A stretch of DNA of 64,000 nt, taken from assembly GCA_033296885.1 (NCBI GenBank), contig MU863935.1, positions 124,001 to 188,000 of the forward strand, in the 5' to 3' direction. Under the pieces are notes generated by a model, which ran no database searches, had not been told where the DNA came from, and worked only from the letters and a program-made list of their open reading frames with translations. Positions 54,868 through 64,000 of the stretch are shown piece after piece. The stretch comes from Triangularia verruculosa. Taxonomy: Eukaryota; Ascomycota; Sordariomycetes; Sordariales; Podosporaceae. Position 1 is the stretch's first letter, and every line of letters begins with the position of its first letter. A program made the position numbers and the translations under genes.

Positions 54868-55771
54868 GATGGGGATGCACTTCTTTGGAGGAGCAACAGA
54901 TAGCCTCCTGTTGTATGTAATGGGCTCAAACCTCGGTTCCTACACGCGATACCACAGCGCGTGGTTCATGGGCATGCCTCCAACCATAACACACTCTGGT
55001 TCCTAAAGGCCAACATCAGCACGCCATCGTTTATTTAGGGTATGGGGATGGGTTGAGAGCATACTGGGAGCTTGAAACGTGCAAGCGGGCCGTACACTGC
55101 TGGATTGGGGCTGGTGGGCTGGTCCGCATCTTGCTTCTCGAGTGATGCCTCCTAAGCAATGTGAGGATGTAAGGATTCGTGCTCGTTGATGCCTGCGGAC
55201 GGCTCCAAGTGTTCTTCTGGGATGAGGTTGGACTCTTTCACCAAAGGCTGGGGCTCCAGAGGAGGTGGTGGTAAAGCCTAGAGTTCTATGGTTAGTTTCT
55301 CGTGAGCTGAGGCAAGGGGTGGAAGTAACGTGCCATCGACAGAGCACCGGTGCTTAGCACGAACGGAGAGAACACCACGCAACAGGACGTCCTCATGGTG
55401 GCGATACAGCTTCGAATTCCAGTTTAGATATAGCGGCGTTGTATTACGAGAAGAGGGGGTGATAAAGATATTGGTGTCGACAAGAAGCAACCAAAGGTAT
55501 TAGATGTGGGAGTAATGCTGTTAAGTTGGTGTAAGAGAAGAAATCAACAAGACTCGGCTGGTTTCCGGGGCAAATGGGCTGACAAGCAGCAGACAAATAC
55601 AACAGGTAGGAGCAAGGAGCCTTCCAGGGTCCATACCAGGTAATTTCCTTGCCAACAGTGCCAGCTAGGAAATTGCTGGAAGGAATCACTTCCGAGCCGG
55701 GCAGGCAAGTGGCAGCGGACTGGCAACAACACTGGAAAGAACACCTGGGGTCGAAAAGAAGCAAAAAGAAC
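54868..55771. other. Intergenic region
   Basis: Holds the possible missing 5' exon of the duplicated-domain gene and an inverted repeat AATTTCC/GGAAATT near 55641-55675. No hydrophobic signal-peptide exon was found on the minus strand. Confidence 0.4.
55763..55767 (-). terminator. RNA polymerase III terminator of tRNA-Ala
   Basis: TTTTT on the minus strand, four bases past the tRNA 3' end, as expected for polymerase III. Confidence 0.7.
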
Positions 55772-55917
55772 TGGACGTACCAGGATTCGAACCTGGGACG
55801 TTCTCATGGAGCATACTGGTATCATTGGAACTCTTGCACCTGTAGTACATTCTAACAGCTGTAAGGCAATAAACACTTTTTGCAACTGAGATGTCTTGAC
55901 CACTAGACCATACGCCC
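55772..55917 (-). tRNA. tRNA-Ala (UGC) with a 73-nt intron
   Basis: Exons 55917..55881 and 55807..55772 fold to a 73-nt tRNA. The acceptor stem GGGCGTA/TACGTCC pairs fully and has the G3:U70 wobble that marks alanine tRNAs. The D stem GTCT/AGAC, anticodon stem TCTCA/TGAGA and T stem CCAGG/CCTGG are perfect, and the variable loop has 5 nt. The anticodon loop is G-T-TGC-A-A, anticodon TGC. A box (TGGTCTAGTGG) and B box (GGTTCGAATCC) match consensus. The intron, 55880..55808, starts right after position 37, the canonical place, and contains TGCAA, which can pair with the anticodon TTGCA as in intron-bearing pre-tRNAs. The intron is long for a nuclear tRNA. Position 32 is G, which is unusual. Confidence 0.9.
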
Positions 55918-56019
55918 TATTTTTTGTCTTGTTACTATTATCTCCGGATCCGCATCTTATAAGCTTGATTCACGAGTTCATACCTACACGCATCCTCCGT
56001 CACCCTGGCAACCCCGTCT

Positions 56020-56952
56020 TCACACCCTAAACACACCACCATCACCCTCGCGCCTTTCCTGCCGTCGAACCTCTTCCCGAAACACATTCCTCGCCTGTTG
56101 CTGACTCTGACCGGTCATCATATTCACGGCGTTCATCCTCAACCCTTGGATATCCGTCGTCACGACCCTGATGTCTTTGCCGCTCAACCCACCGCCCATC
56201 CGCTGTCTTTGACTCCTCCCCTGTCCATAGCCGGACGATTTCAGGCCGCCAAATCCACCGCGTCCGCTCCGACCCATCCATCCTGCTACCATCGCGCCCA
56301 CTTTGAATGATGGATGCCGACGTTTATAGATCATGCAACACGCCAGCGTGATGGCCGTCAAGAAACCGAACAGGATAGGCAGCGCGATAGCGATGGGATT
56401 TGGACCAGTATTATTACTCGAACGTGGGGGTGGCGTGTTGATGGCGCCTCCGCTGACAGGGTTTGTACTTGTAGGTCGTGCTGGCCCTCTGACGATGGTG
56501 ACAACAGGGCCAGGAAACCGGTCGTTGCCCTCTAGGACTGTCCCGTTGCCATCCGAGTCTGTGAAGGGTTCTGCGATGGAGAGGGCGGCGATCAACGAGG
56601 ACACATCGGGCTCGTCGAGGTACGAATCGAGGATGGACCAGTTGAAGGTGCCGAGTGAGGGGTTGAGCACGCCGGAGGTGAAGCCTTCGGTGCCGTTGCC
56701 TAGTGTTGAGTTCAGACGCGACAGAGGGGTGCCGGAGGGGAAGAAGTCGGCTTGGATGCGGATTTGTCGAGGCCGAGAGGTGGGCGAAGTCGCAAAGAAG
56801 CGCGGTGACCAGATTACTTTGAGAAGGTCAGTTCCTGCATGGATAATGGAATGACAGTAAGACTTGCCTTTAACTGAGTCGCCTGTTTGGACTTGAGCGC
56901 CTTCCTCTGGGGCGCAGAAGGGTGTATCACTCTCAGGTGCTTTGTCACACAT
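56020..56952 (-). CDS. Single-pass membrane protein with Ig-like ectodomain signature
   Basis: Exon 1 is 56952..56868 and exon 2 is 56816..56020; 293 residues from the first ATG. The 51-nt intron has a GC donor (GCAAGT), a CTGAC branch and an AAAG acceptor; it is a multiple of three and stop-free. Removing it joins TGDSVK to VIWSPRFF, which then matches the fungal pattern PFC.P..G..V..G..Y.VTWDP.FF. One transmembrane helix lies near residues 185-210 (PIAIALPILFGFLTAITLAC) followed by KRRH, and the tail is Gly/Arg/Gln-rich. A signal peptide is expected but not seen; a first exon upstream of the CTAAC...CTGAG sequence at about 56970 may be missing from this model. Function of the family is unknown. 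Confidence 0.6.
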   Translation of the reverse strand: MCDKAPESDTPFCAPEEGAQVQTGDSVKGKSYCHSIIHAGTDLLKVIWSPRFFATSPTSRPRQIRIQADFFPSGTPLSRLNSTLGNGTEGFTSGVLNPSLGTFNWSILDSYLDEPDVSSLIAALSIAEPFTDSDGNGTVLEGNDRFPGPVVTIVRGPARPTSTNPVSGGAINTPPPRSSNNTGPNPIAIALPILFGFLTAITLACCMIYKRRHPSFKVGAMVAGWMGRSGRGGFGGLKSSGYGQGRSQRQRMGGGLSGKDIRVVTTDIQGLRMNAVNMMTGQSQQQARNVFREEVRRQERREGDGGVFRV

Positions 56953-57485
56953 GATCGCGACTCAGATATGTGATAGTTAGTTGGGGTAAGACAAGAGAAG
57001 GTTCTCAGAGACTACGAGAGTAGAATGTCGGTTTTTTGCGTAGTTGAGAACATGGGAAGCCATCAAGGTTGGAGGTTCTGTGGGGACAGCAGCCGTCCAT
57101 CGGTTGATACCCCTTTTCTTGCCAGCGTCATGTTCTTCATCGCAACAAAACTGCCACGGCTTGAATGCAACCACACAGTAACAATTGGCGTATCAAGTTT
57201 TGTGTTCGTGTAAGTCAAAGTGGTGTACATCACGGACCCTCCTATCCGACCAACGCTGCAGGTGAAGTTGAAACACAACCGGGAGCCGGATGATACCCCT
57301 GCATCGCGAACCACCCACAGCCGAGTGTAAACGCGGAAACAATCATGTGTAGATGGTATCTATCGCAGAGGAGCACATTTTCAGTGCATTTTACCGGGTG
57401 CCGATCGGTGATTGATATACTGGCTCTGTGATGCCGTTGTTTCTCTTGACCGGCCATTGAACACCGCTGTTCTTGAACCGTGTTG
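56953..57485. other. Intergenic region
   Basis: 533 bp; may hold the unseen first exon of the membrane protein. No hydrophobic ATG-started segment was found on the minus strand. Confidence 0.4.
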
Positions 57486-57956
57486 CTAACTCATTGCCAT
57501 TTCCAAATCCTGCTCTAGTAGATTGAGGATGGAAATAAACACATCCCTTTGGCTCTCATCACCACCCATCCCACCGTCATCAAATACTTCGCATTTGATG
57601 CACTTCCTGACAGCCTTGTAGTAGTTTGGCCCGCCCAGCGTGTTGACCGTTGAAAGAGCCTGCATTACGGCCTCATAGTTCGACAGAATGTCGTGCAAAT
57701 CATCGCCCTCTTTCGGTCTGATCTTGCACAGCACTTGCCCAAATATGACTTCAATGAACAGTACCCCGAGTGCGACCAACGTCGGGCGGATGGTGTTGGA
57801 CTGTGTTGGTTGGTCGGGGAAGCGTTTGACAACAAAACTGTCTCTAAGGTGTATGACACCATCATGACGGGCCACATAAAGGTCGTCATGAGTTGGTGGG
57901 TTGACATACCTAGATCGAATTGTGTCAAAAAGGCAGCCACGCAAAGGCGCTGTCAA
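57486..57956 (-). pseudogene. C-terminal fragment of a DUF7580-like gene
   Basis: The frame reads PTLVALGVLFIEVIFGQVL then YYKAVRKCIKCEVFD and ILNLLEQDLEMAM, in the order seen at the end of the kinase-like C-terminal domain (DUF7580) of fungal proteins that often carry an N-terminal HeT-s/prion-inhibition-type helical domain. Only about 150 residues remain where full members have 500-600. The frame has no ATG start. A GTATGT...GACAG segment (about 57911 to 57836) may be a former intron. No N-terminal coding sequence follows upstream before an AT-rich, promoter-like stretch with TATATAA near 58056. I read it as a truncated relic; a short expressed gene is less likely. Confidence 0.5.
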
Positions 57957-58377
57957 ACCTGAAGCTCACAACCCACACGAGCCATGGCCAGAACAACACC
58001 CGGAGAGAAAGAGAGAGCGAGAGAGGTCTAACTCCACGTTAATACCTAAACTTATATAGGTAGCTTAGAATTTAGTCTGGATTTCGCTTCATAACAACGA
58101 TCTCAAGTTAATCCGTGAACTATCTATATGTTCTCCACACGGGATGCAAGAGGCCGTTCATCTCCCTTGATTGGCGCAGAATCCCCCTTCACTATTCATG
58201 CCATGTTTCTCAGTTCCCCACCTCGACTTTGCTGATGAGTGTAATCCAAAGTAAGGTGGGTAGCCATCAACACAGTCCGAGCTCAACACATATATCAAAA
58301 GCCTGACGTACCGGACACCTTCGTGAAAGTCAAATAAAAACATTCTCTGGGGCCCCAAAAGTTTACACGTTTCATGC
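57957..58377. other. Intergenic region
   Basis: 421 bp with a GA/CT-rich tract near 58000-58030; no gene supported. Confidence 0.45.
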
Positions 58378-59127
58378 TCAAGTGAAATAAACATGTGGCG
58401 TCCACAACAGAATCCCCTTCCTCAAAAAGTCCTCATCAGCTCTCTGATCCTCTGGTCCACTAAGCACCTCCCCCTCATGAGTAGGAACTACCAAGAACTC
58501 CGGCAGTGCTGGCGCATTCTCAGCCCACTCCGGCACCTTCTCCCAACTCCTCTCCTCCAGCGGCACGTTTCGAGCCGCTTCCGCCTCCTCAGGTGTGATC
58601 AACGACTTCATCTGCCGACTGAGCCCCAGCTTGACGCGCGCATTGAACGATCTCACCAGCAGGTATGTACACCCTGCCAGAAAGGCATACCGCTCGTGGC
58701 GTTCGGCCTCTGTCAGATCTGGCGACCAAAACCCTGGGTCGGCAGTCTTCGGATCCGGGATCCTCGAGAGGGACCAGGCAGGGTCAGATTGCCGCCAGAA
58801 GGCTTCCAGAGCGTTGCGGTAGGCCAGTACATCATCCAACAGGAAGAACTCGTAGAGCCGGTAGAGGGCGTAGAGTGGGGAGTCTTGAAAGACGCCGCGG
58901 GGACATGCGAATTTGCGTTGCTTGATCTGGTCGCGGTAGGCGGACGTCGACTGCAGGGTCTGGCGCGGGGGAGGTGGTGGGAAGGTTGGGTAGTCTGAGT
59001 CTTGAGCTATGTACTCCTCTTCCGGCGTCTCGTGGTCGACTGCCGAGTTGAAAGCCTGTGTGCTACGCAAGACTTGTCGAATTTTGGACCATAATTTGCC
59101 CGGCTTCTTGTCGCTTGAGGATGCCAT
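58378..59127 (-). CDS. Hypothetical protein, 249 residues
   Basis: An intact ATG-to-stop frame with ordinary amino-acid composition. The N-terminus is basic (MASSSDKKPGKLWSKIRQVL), then comes a Pro-rich stretch (FPPPPPRQ), then a helical, Trp/Tyr-rich domain (ALYRLYEFFLLDDVLAYRNA; RHERYAFLAGCTYLLVRSFN; LPEFLVVPTHEGEVLSG). No signal peptide or membrane helix is clear. I do not recognise the family. It stands in tandem with the fragment and the nucleotidyltransferase-like gene, all on the minus strand. Confidence 0.6.
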   Translation of the reverse strand: MASSSDKKPGKLWSKIRQVLRSTQAFNSAVDHETPEEEYIAQDSDYPTFPPPPPRQTLQSTSAYRDQIKQRKFACPRGVFQDSPLYALYRLYEFFLLDDVLAYRNALEAFWRQSDPAWSLSRIPDPKTADPGFWSPDLTEAERHERYAFLAGCTYLLVRSFNARVKLGLSRQMKSLITPEEAEAARNVPLEERSWEKVPEWAENAPALPEFLVVPTHEGEVLSGPEDQRADEDFLRKGILLWTPHVYFT

Positions 59128-59657
59128 GATATGTGAGACTATCTGCGTCGCCGTGGAATGTGCGCAGAGATGAGATTTCGAGACAACTTATTTGTCGGAA
59201 TCGGGATTTTGAGAATCATGGTAAGACAAAAACAGGGTGCTGCCGGCTCAGGCCTACCTTTGTGCTTGATTTCCATGTTGGTGGTTGGGTGGCACGTGGC
59301 GGCTCCATTGAGGTTGGCAGTTTGGTAGTTGGAAGTTGGGGCCTGACAGTGGGGGCATCACTAAGAAATGCCTGGGTTGAGCGTTGGTCCAGCGGCTAAA
59401 ACTGCTACCAACAGGCTGCATCGCCTCCTTTTCGACCATTCAGATTCAAGCAGCCTCCCATTGCCCGACCACCTCATGATGGGTATCAACAAAGGGAGAG
59501 CCAAAGGTCTGACCACAACCGAGCTTCTCAAAATGCAAGCGCCGAATTTGGTGATTGTTGATTTACATTAACCTCCCCGCTAAGTATAAGTCTCTTCAAA
59601 ACTTCCTGCCTCCGGAATCTATCTGATATGGAACATAGAAAAAGTAAGAAAGAGACC
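59128..59657. other. Intergenic region
   Basis: 530 bp; nothing supported. A GGTCCAGCGG word near 59388 recalls a tRNA A box but no B box or cloverleaf follows. Confidence 0.45.
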
Positions 59658-60425
59658 TCAGACAAATGCATTCCTGCCACCGTACTGCCTTCGATACGCC
59701 GGATTGACCTGATTGCGCAACACGTTCTCCGTCATCTCATGATGGTATTGTCTGGCCCAGCCAAGCGCGACCTTGACAGGAACCGGCTTGTTGCCATGAG
59801 CCTGGATATACATGTGGATGTACGCCACGGCATCCTGAAGATCATACGGCCTCGCCTGACTCCCCCCAGTCAAGATACGGTTGATCTTTGCCGAGAAGGC
59901 ATATGCCCAGGGAGCAGCCAAGATTGTCAGCCCCTTATCCTTCCCCTGAAAGACAATCACATTCTGAGCTCTTGCAGCCTGCGTGATCTCTGCATGCAAC
60001 CGACCAGAAAGCCACATCTGGGTCTCAGTGTTGAGCCAGTCAGTCCCCAAAGCTGGTATGGCCCTCTGTGCTTCGTGCATCGCTTCGTCGACGAGATGTC
60101 GGGCGCTGTTGTTAAAGTCAGATCCAAACACATCGACGTCGTGAGTTGTGTGTCGTGAGCGAAGGTAGAGGGTGTTGACGGCTCCTCCTACTGCGATGAC
60201 GCTAATGCGTTGCCCCCGGCTTGCGATGTAGTGGGAGACGCGGTCGAGAGCCTGGCGTAAGACGTTGGCGTTGATGTCTCTAGTTACTGGCTGGATCGGC
60301 ACACCCTGTGCATTCAGTCGATTTCGAGGGATGTGGATGGTAACATCTTGCGGTGCTCCGATCTGCAAGCCGCCCGCAGCTTGACGTCCCTTCTTTTTGG
60401 CCGGTTTGCTACCGCCACAGCCCAT
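59658..60425 (-). CDS. Predicted N-myristoylated nucleotidyltransferase-fold protein
   Basis: 255 residues from ATG 60425. It begins MGCGGSKPAKKKG: Gly2, Cys3 and Ser6 fit N-myristoylation plus palmitoylation, and the following lysines fit membrane attachment. The frame runs further upstream with a hydrophobic stretch but without an earlier in-frame ATG, which supports this start. The core IAVGGAVNTLYLRSRHTTHDVDVFGSD has the GG...DxD arrangement of nucleotidyltransferase folds (as in MNT/AbiEii-type proteins): glycine pair, conserved Arg, then Asp-Val-Asp for metal. Later segments (AAPWAYAFSAKINRI and ARPYDLQDAVAYI) match the usual Ala-rich helix and the D..D.. region of such domains. Substrate and role are unknown; fungal proteins of this type are mostly annotated as DUFs. 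Confidence 0.7.
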   Translation of the reverse strand: MGCGGSKPAKKKGRQAAGGLQIGAPQDVTIHIPRNRLNAQGVPIQPVTRDINANVLRQALDRVSHYIASRGQRISVIAVGGAVNTLYLRSRHTTHDVDVFGSDFNNSARHLVDEAMHEAQRAIPALGTDWLNTETQMWLSGRLHAEITQAARAQNVIVFQGKDKGLTILAAPWAYAFSAKINRILTGGSQARPYDLQDAVAYIHMYIQAHGNKPVPVKVALGWARQYHHEMTENVLRNQVNPAYRRQYGGRNAFV

Positions 60426-61273
60426 GATACATAGGACGAAGTAAATGGAAAGGAAAAGCGAATGAATTAGTTGAGAAGGAGACGAACGTCCCAACACGGC
60501 CTTTTACCTATGACACATAGTACTTGAACAGGACGAAGAAAGGTCATCCGGCTCTGTTATGAGGCTCTTGCTATTCCTTCCCTACCTAATTTCAGGTTTG
60601 CGAGCTTAGAATAGACGCTGACCGAGCCACAGGAGTGCATGCTGCAAGGAAATGGTCTAAACCTGGGCCTGGTGAGGGTGATACGGTTGTCATGCCAGAA
60701 GATATGTCCCAATTCTGCGCCCTTATAGACCAATTAAATGACTTCGCCGGCCCAACCGCCATGTTCCCAAACGACATATCACCAACAGTATCAATTTCGT
60801 AGGCCAACACTGACATGTCGCGCTTATCAAGTCGCGCACTGTATCAGATCGACTTACACTATCTGGGTTCGACCACGCTGACGCCAACATGCTCTCTCAA
60901 GCTCCCGTCTTCCGTAAAGATGACTTCTGGTAAAAGCCCTGATTGAAAGCACGCAATGCTTTGATTCAAGAGCTGCTCCGAATAGGTCTGTTTCTGATGC
61001 TGTCCGGAGACGTCGAATGGAAGGTCGGATAGGTCGCACTGTACTATATGCCACTACCCCTGACTTTCGGAGAAAAGCCTTCGCTGATTGGCCAGGTGAG
61101 TGGTCTGCAGCGGATGGGAGCTTGGACTTTTGACGAGCAGACCAACAACAACTTGCAGAATCCTGGACAGACCCATTCCATCACAACAGGGTTTATCAGT
61201 CGATAGGATCAAGTCCACAAGTTGACTTTGTTTTTCTCTCTTCCGACAGGTACGAGAGAAATCGGCCACGAAG
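60426..61273. other. Divergent intergenic region
   Basis: 848 bp between the nucleotidyltransferase-like gene and the phosphoesterase gene; no gene or repeat supported. Confidence 0.5.
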
Positions 61274-62260
61274 ATGCAACAGCCAAGCATTATCATCAAA
61301 ACACGCGGTCAGCGAAAACGGAGCGTGGCGACGCGGCTTTTGAATGTGCATTGCTCGGGAACAGCACGTTCATCACCGAAGCCAGTTGATGGAGATCCAA
61401 TACGGATAGTGTGTGTTTCCGACACCCACAATCATCAACCTGTTCTTCCGCCCGGGGATATCCTTATTCATGCAGGCGATCTGACTGAGAACGGGTCCTT
61501 TGATGAAGTTCAAGCTGGGCTTGACTGGCTCTCATCTCAACCCCACGCTCACAAAATCCTAATTGCAGGAAACCACGATTTGTTGCTTGATGAAGCGTTC
61601 CTGGCGCGGTATCCAGAACGCCGTTATGGGGAGACCAGAAGGACAAAAGCCGACTTGAACTGGGGGACAGTGACATACTTGGAGGACTCGACGATAACAA
61701 TCACTGTTGCCGATAAAACAGCCTTGAATCAGGGGGAAGTTGCGGGAGGAGCGAAAGGGAGAAAACTTACCATATACGGAAGCCCTTACACACCAGTCTA
61801 CACTCCGTCGGCATTCCAATACTCCCCTTCACCAGATTTCTGGTCAAACTCCAAACTCGGTGAATTGACACCCCAAAAGGACCTGATAGTAGTCACCCAT
61901 GGGCCTCCCAAGTTCTATCTTGACCGAAGGGATTTCCACCGCGCCGGCTGCCCCTATTTGCTTCAAGAGATCAGCCGACTCCGCCCACGGCTTCACGTCT
62001 TTGGGCATATCCACGCCGCGTATGGCAAAGAGGAAGTGGCACTCGACAGTGTGCGAGAGGCGCACGACGACATCATGATCGGATGGGGCGGATGGTGGAC
62101 AGTGGTATGGATGGCGATACTGGTGGGTTGGACAAAGGCCAAGAGGGTCTCTGGATTCGGCAAGAGCGACGCGAGGAAAACGACAACATTCGTAAACGCT
62201 TCTGTTGTTGGAGGAATGGCAAACAGGTTGACTAATGAGGTTGTTGTGGTCGAGCTATGA
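61274..62260 (+). CDS. Calcineurin-like metallophosphoesterase (MPPED/UPF0046-like)
   Basis: An intact 328-residue frame. The metal-binding motifs are complete: VSDTHNH at about 48, GDLTENG near 68, AGNHDLLLD near 97, VVTHGPPKF near 212 and FGHIHAAYG near 245. Early GDILIHAGDL and late GHIHAAYG are typical of the MPPED1/2 group of class III phosphodiesterases. WGGWWTVVWMAILVGW near 275 is a possible membrane-associated helix. The family hydrolyses cyclic nucleotides or other phosphoesters with Mn or Fe; the fungal substrate is unknown. A short basic N-terminal part precedes the domain and no signal peptide is seen. Confidence 0.85.
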   Translation: MQQPSIIIKTRGQRKRSVATRLLNVHCSGTARSSPKPVDGDPIRIVCVSDTHNHQPVLPPGDILIHAGDLTENGSFDEVQAGLDWLSSQPHAHKILIAGNHDLLLDEAFLARYPERRYGETRRTKADLNWGTVTYLEDSTITITVADKTALNQGEVAGGAKGRKLTIYGSPYTPVYTPSAFQYSPSPDFWSNSKLGELTPQKDLIVVTHGPPKFYLDRRDFHRAGCPYLLQEISRLRPRLHVFGHIHAAYGKEEVALDSVREAHDDIMIGWGGWWTVVWMAILVGWTKAKRVSGFGKSDARKTTTFVNASVVGGMANRLTNEVVVVEL

Positions 62261-64000
62261 TCAGTGCCAGCACTGCCAGAGGCTGCAAAATGCTGCGCCA
62301 TATCGTTCCGCGCCGTACCGAGAGGTCGGAATTGAAGCTCGGAGCCGAAGATATCTCGACGAGCTCGACTGCCTAGAGTATCAGAAGCTTGCATGCAGAT
62401 GTTCATTGGCGACCACCGTTATTGGTTATATCTCGGTGGCTTGATATGAGCCTTGTGACTGTCGTGAAGTTCGAGAGACCCAGCGGCACAAGTCATTACG
62501 GGGGAGGACTTCACGGGGCGCACTCTCATTTCAAGCATTGCCTCCACAGCCGAAGACCGGGATATTCGAGGAGACGAGCATTTCCGCGTCGGGGAAATTT
62601 TGGAGTCACGACAGGGAGGAAAGAGGCGGGAGGCCATGGTCAAGTAGGTGGGCAGGTTAAGGTATAGGCACAAGGACAACACTTGGGAACCCGCTGCGCA
62701 TTTTGACCAATGTCCCTGATATTCTGCAGCAGTTCAAGTTCAACAAGAGGAAGGTATTTGTTGGAAAGACCAGCAGCTACCTACCGACGTATCTACAGTA
62801 CCACGGGATGGAACGCTTACAATAGGAGATTGAGAAGGTGTAGGGCGGACAATGTGCTGATTAAGGTGCAGATGTTCGATGTCCCGTCCAAAGTCGGTTA
62901 GGCGACACCAGTTATGATACTAGATCTTCGATTTGACTTGGTCCAGTAATGCCCATGGAATATCTGCATATCAAGACAGCTATTTTGGACATTGCCCCAA
63001 TCAAGATGAAAACGGGCAACGCCCCAACTCCTGTGAAGGCCAATCTTACGAGGCAACACACCTCAGGCATTCATTGCAGTATCAGACACTGGACACCAGC
63101 AAGTTCTATTTCCGTTTTCCTGACTTAAGTACTCGTCGGTATGATCTCGGAGATGACATCCCTTGTCAGTCACGAGAAAGGATCCCGACGCAGATATTTG
63201 CCTTGAACAAGATCTGGATACACCGCGCCCGTTGACGTCCATTCCAGTCCAAACAAATCGTTGGGATGCACGGTAACGATGCGGAACTCTCCCAAGGGTG
63301 GCCTGCCAGACTGCATTATCCAAACGAGGTCTCCATACTCGAGTGGGAACTTTCAACTGTTGTCAGTCTCCGGCAACGCCAACGAGAACGGCACGTCTTG
63401 TTCACATACCTCTTCTTTGTGCGAGTAAGGTCCAACGTAGGATCTCCTGTCGTCAATGTTGTCGGTATCAGAATCGCACTATGTACCATCAGCAATACGA
63501 TTCGAAATTCTTTCCGGAACCCCTGTGCCGGCAGCGAAGAGAATTCAGGCGCGAGTTACTAACCTTGACCTGCTCAGCAGCCGACTCTGCGCTCTCAGTT
63601 TCCGGCATCGCCAATGGAATCCTCTACGTCTCGTAGGATGACTGTGATGGAACGCACTAAAGCGGCCTAAGAAGAGGCGAAGCGAAGGCACAGTTATTAT
63701 GCAGCAGGTACACACACAGGTAGATGGATGCCCAAGATTTTCATAAGGCAGTCGTCGGTCTTGGCGTTTGCCTGGGACGAGCGGGCAGCGACCAAATCGG
63801 GCGCACACTTCATGCATGCACAGTGGAACGTGGCCGTGATGTGGCCGCCCAAGTGTACCTTACCTAGGTAGCCAATCGCCACCCTCGAACTACTTTAAGG
63901 TACCTGTCTTAAATTGCCGCAGGAGACATCTTCTGAGCTGATAATTCTTCACGAAACCACCATCTTCATGATCATCAGTACTGAAGTTATCATTATGGTA
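62261..64000. other. Gene-poor right end of the window
   Basis: 1.7 kb. It contains a decayed chromodomain (62573..62826, separate entry). Remaining frames up to 112 codons are mutually overlapping and unrecognised. A gene crossing the right edge cannot be excluded. Confidence 0.45.
62573..62826 (+). pseudogene. Decayed chromodomain relic
   Basis: One frame reads DEHFRVGEILESRQ ... REAMVK, then TAG (62645..62647), then after a length change KDNTWEPAAHF. Next, in another frame, PDILQQFKFNKRKVFVGKTS up to a TAG. This follows the chromodomain pattern 'v.kIld.R...g...yLVKW.gy...nTWEP...l......i..f'. The stop falls where the Trp of VKW belongs (TGG to TAG), a G-to-A change as expected from repeat-induced point mutation. 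At least one frameshift is present. Chromodomains close the integrase of Ty3/Gypsy elements but also occur in HP1-type proteins; no integrase is seen upstream, so the source is open. Confidence 0.5.

Noticed and set aside
59380..59410. Possible tRNA A box (TTGGTCCAGCGG)
   Set aside because: No B box at a usable distance and no acceptor-stem pairing.
62950..63127. 59-codon plus-strand frame starting MPMEYL
   Set aside because: Short, without recognisable motif, in a region of decayed sequence.

Overview
The window is nuclear DNA of a filamentous ascomycete, most likely a Sordariomycete and probably Sordariales. This is inferred from protein families typical of that group (CYT-5-type mitochondrial RNA polymerase, MUS-30/LSH remodeler, Git3-type receptor, A-T-R reductase), short introns of about 41-121 nt with GTRNGT donors and CTRAC-like branch sites, monocistronic genes on both strands, and absence of bacterial features. 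I ran no searches; family names come from motifs read by eye, and exon joins were checked by reading frame.

0-16 kb: 5' part of an Arb1-like siRNA-chaperone gene (-), inositol polyphosphate multikinase (+), CLP1 mRNA 3'-end factor (+), a Git3-type GPCR behind a 2-kb leader/promoter (+), exopolyphosphatase (-) divergent from a class I glutamine amidotransferase (+), and an unusually short ATP25-like gene (-). 15-27 kb: the ATP25-like gene is head-to-head with the mitochondrial RNA polymerase; then a 12-cysteine small secreted protein, an Arc1/AIMP1 tRNA-binding cofactor (-) and the divergent LSH/DDM1 remodeler (+).

27-37 kb is more lineage-specific: a low-complexity protein built of several tandem-repeat families, a Rieske ferredoxin-like protein, an unidentified membrane protein, almost 3 kb without a supportable gene, and a Zn2Cys6 regulator whose zinc cluster is best read with a 4-nt micro-exon. 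37-50 kb returns to conserved genes: GINS subunit PSF2, an A-T-R adenylate-forming reductase (-), a gene-poor stretch holding a complete 298-bp MITE with an 8-bp target duplication, seven-exon ribose-phosphate pyrophosphokinase (-), PTEN-like phosphatase (-) and a Pom33/TMEM33 protein (-).

50-64 kb: two single-pass membrane proteins, a Cx5R rhodanese-type phosphatase, a duplicated-domain Cys/Trp protein without a visible signal peptide, an intron-containing tRNA-Ala(UGC), a C-terminal fragment of a DUF7580-like gene, a hypothetical protein, a predicted N-myristoylated nucleotidyltransferase-fold protein, a metallophosphoesterase and a decayed chromodomain. This last part looks accessory and decaying compared with the left side.

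The genes do not form one pathway. The clearest functional pairing is ATP25/RPO41 (mitochondrial gene expression) on one 521-bp intergenic region. ACGCG(T/A) motifs precede CLP1, the LSH remodeler and PSF2.
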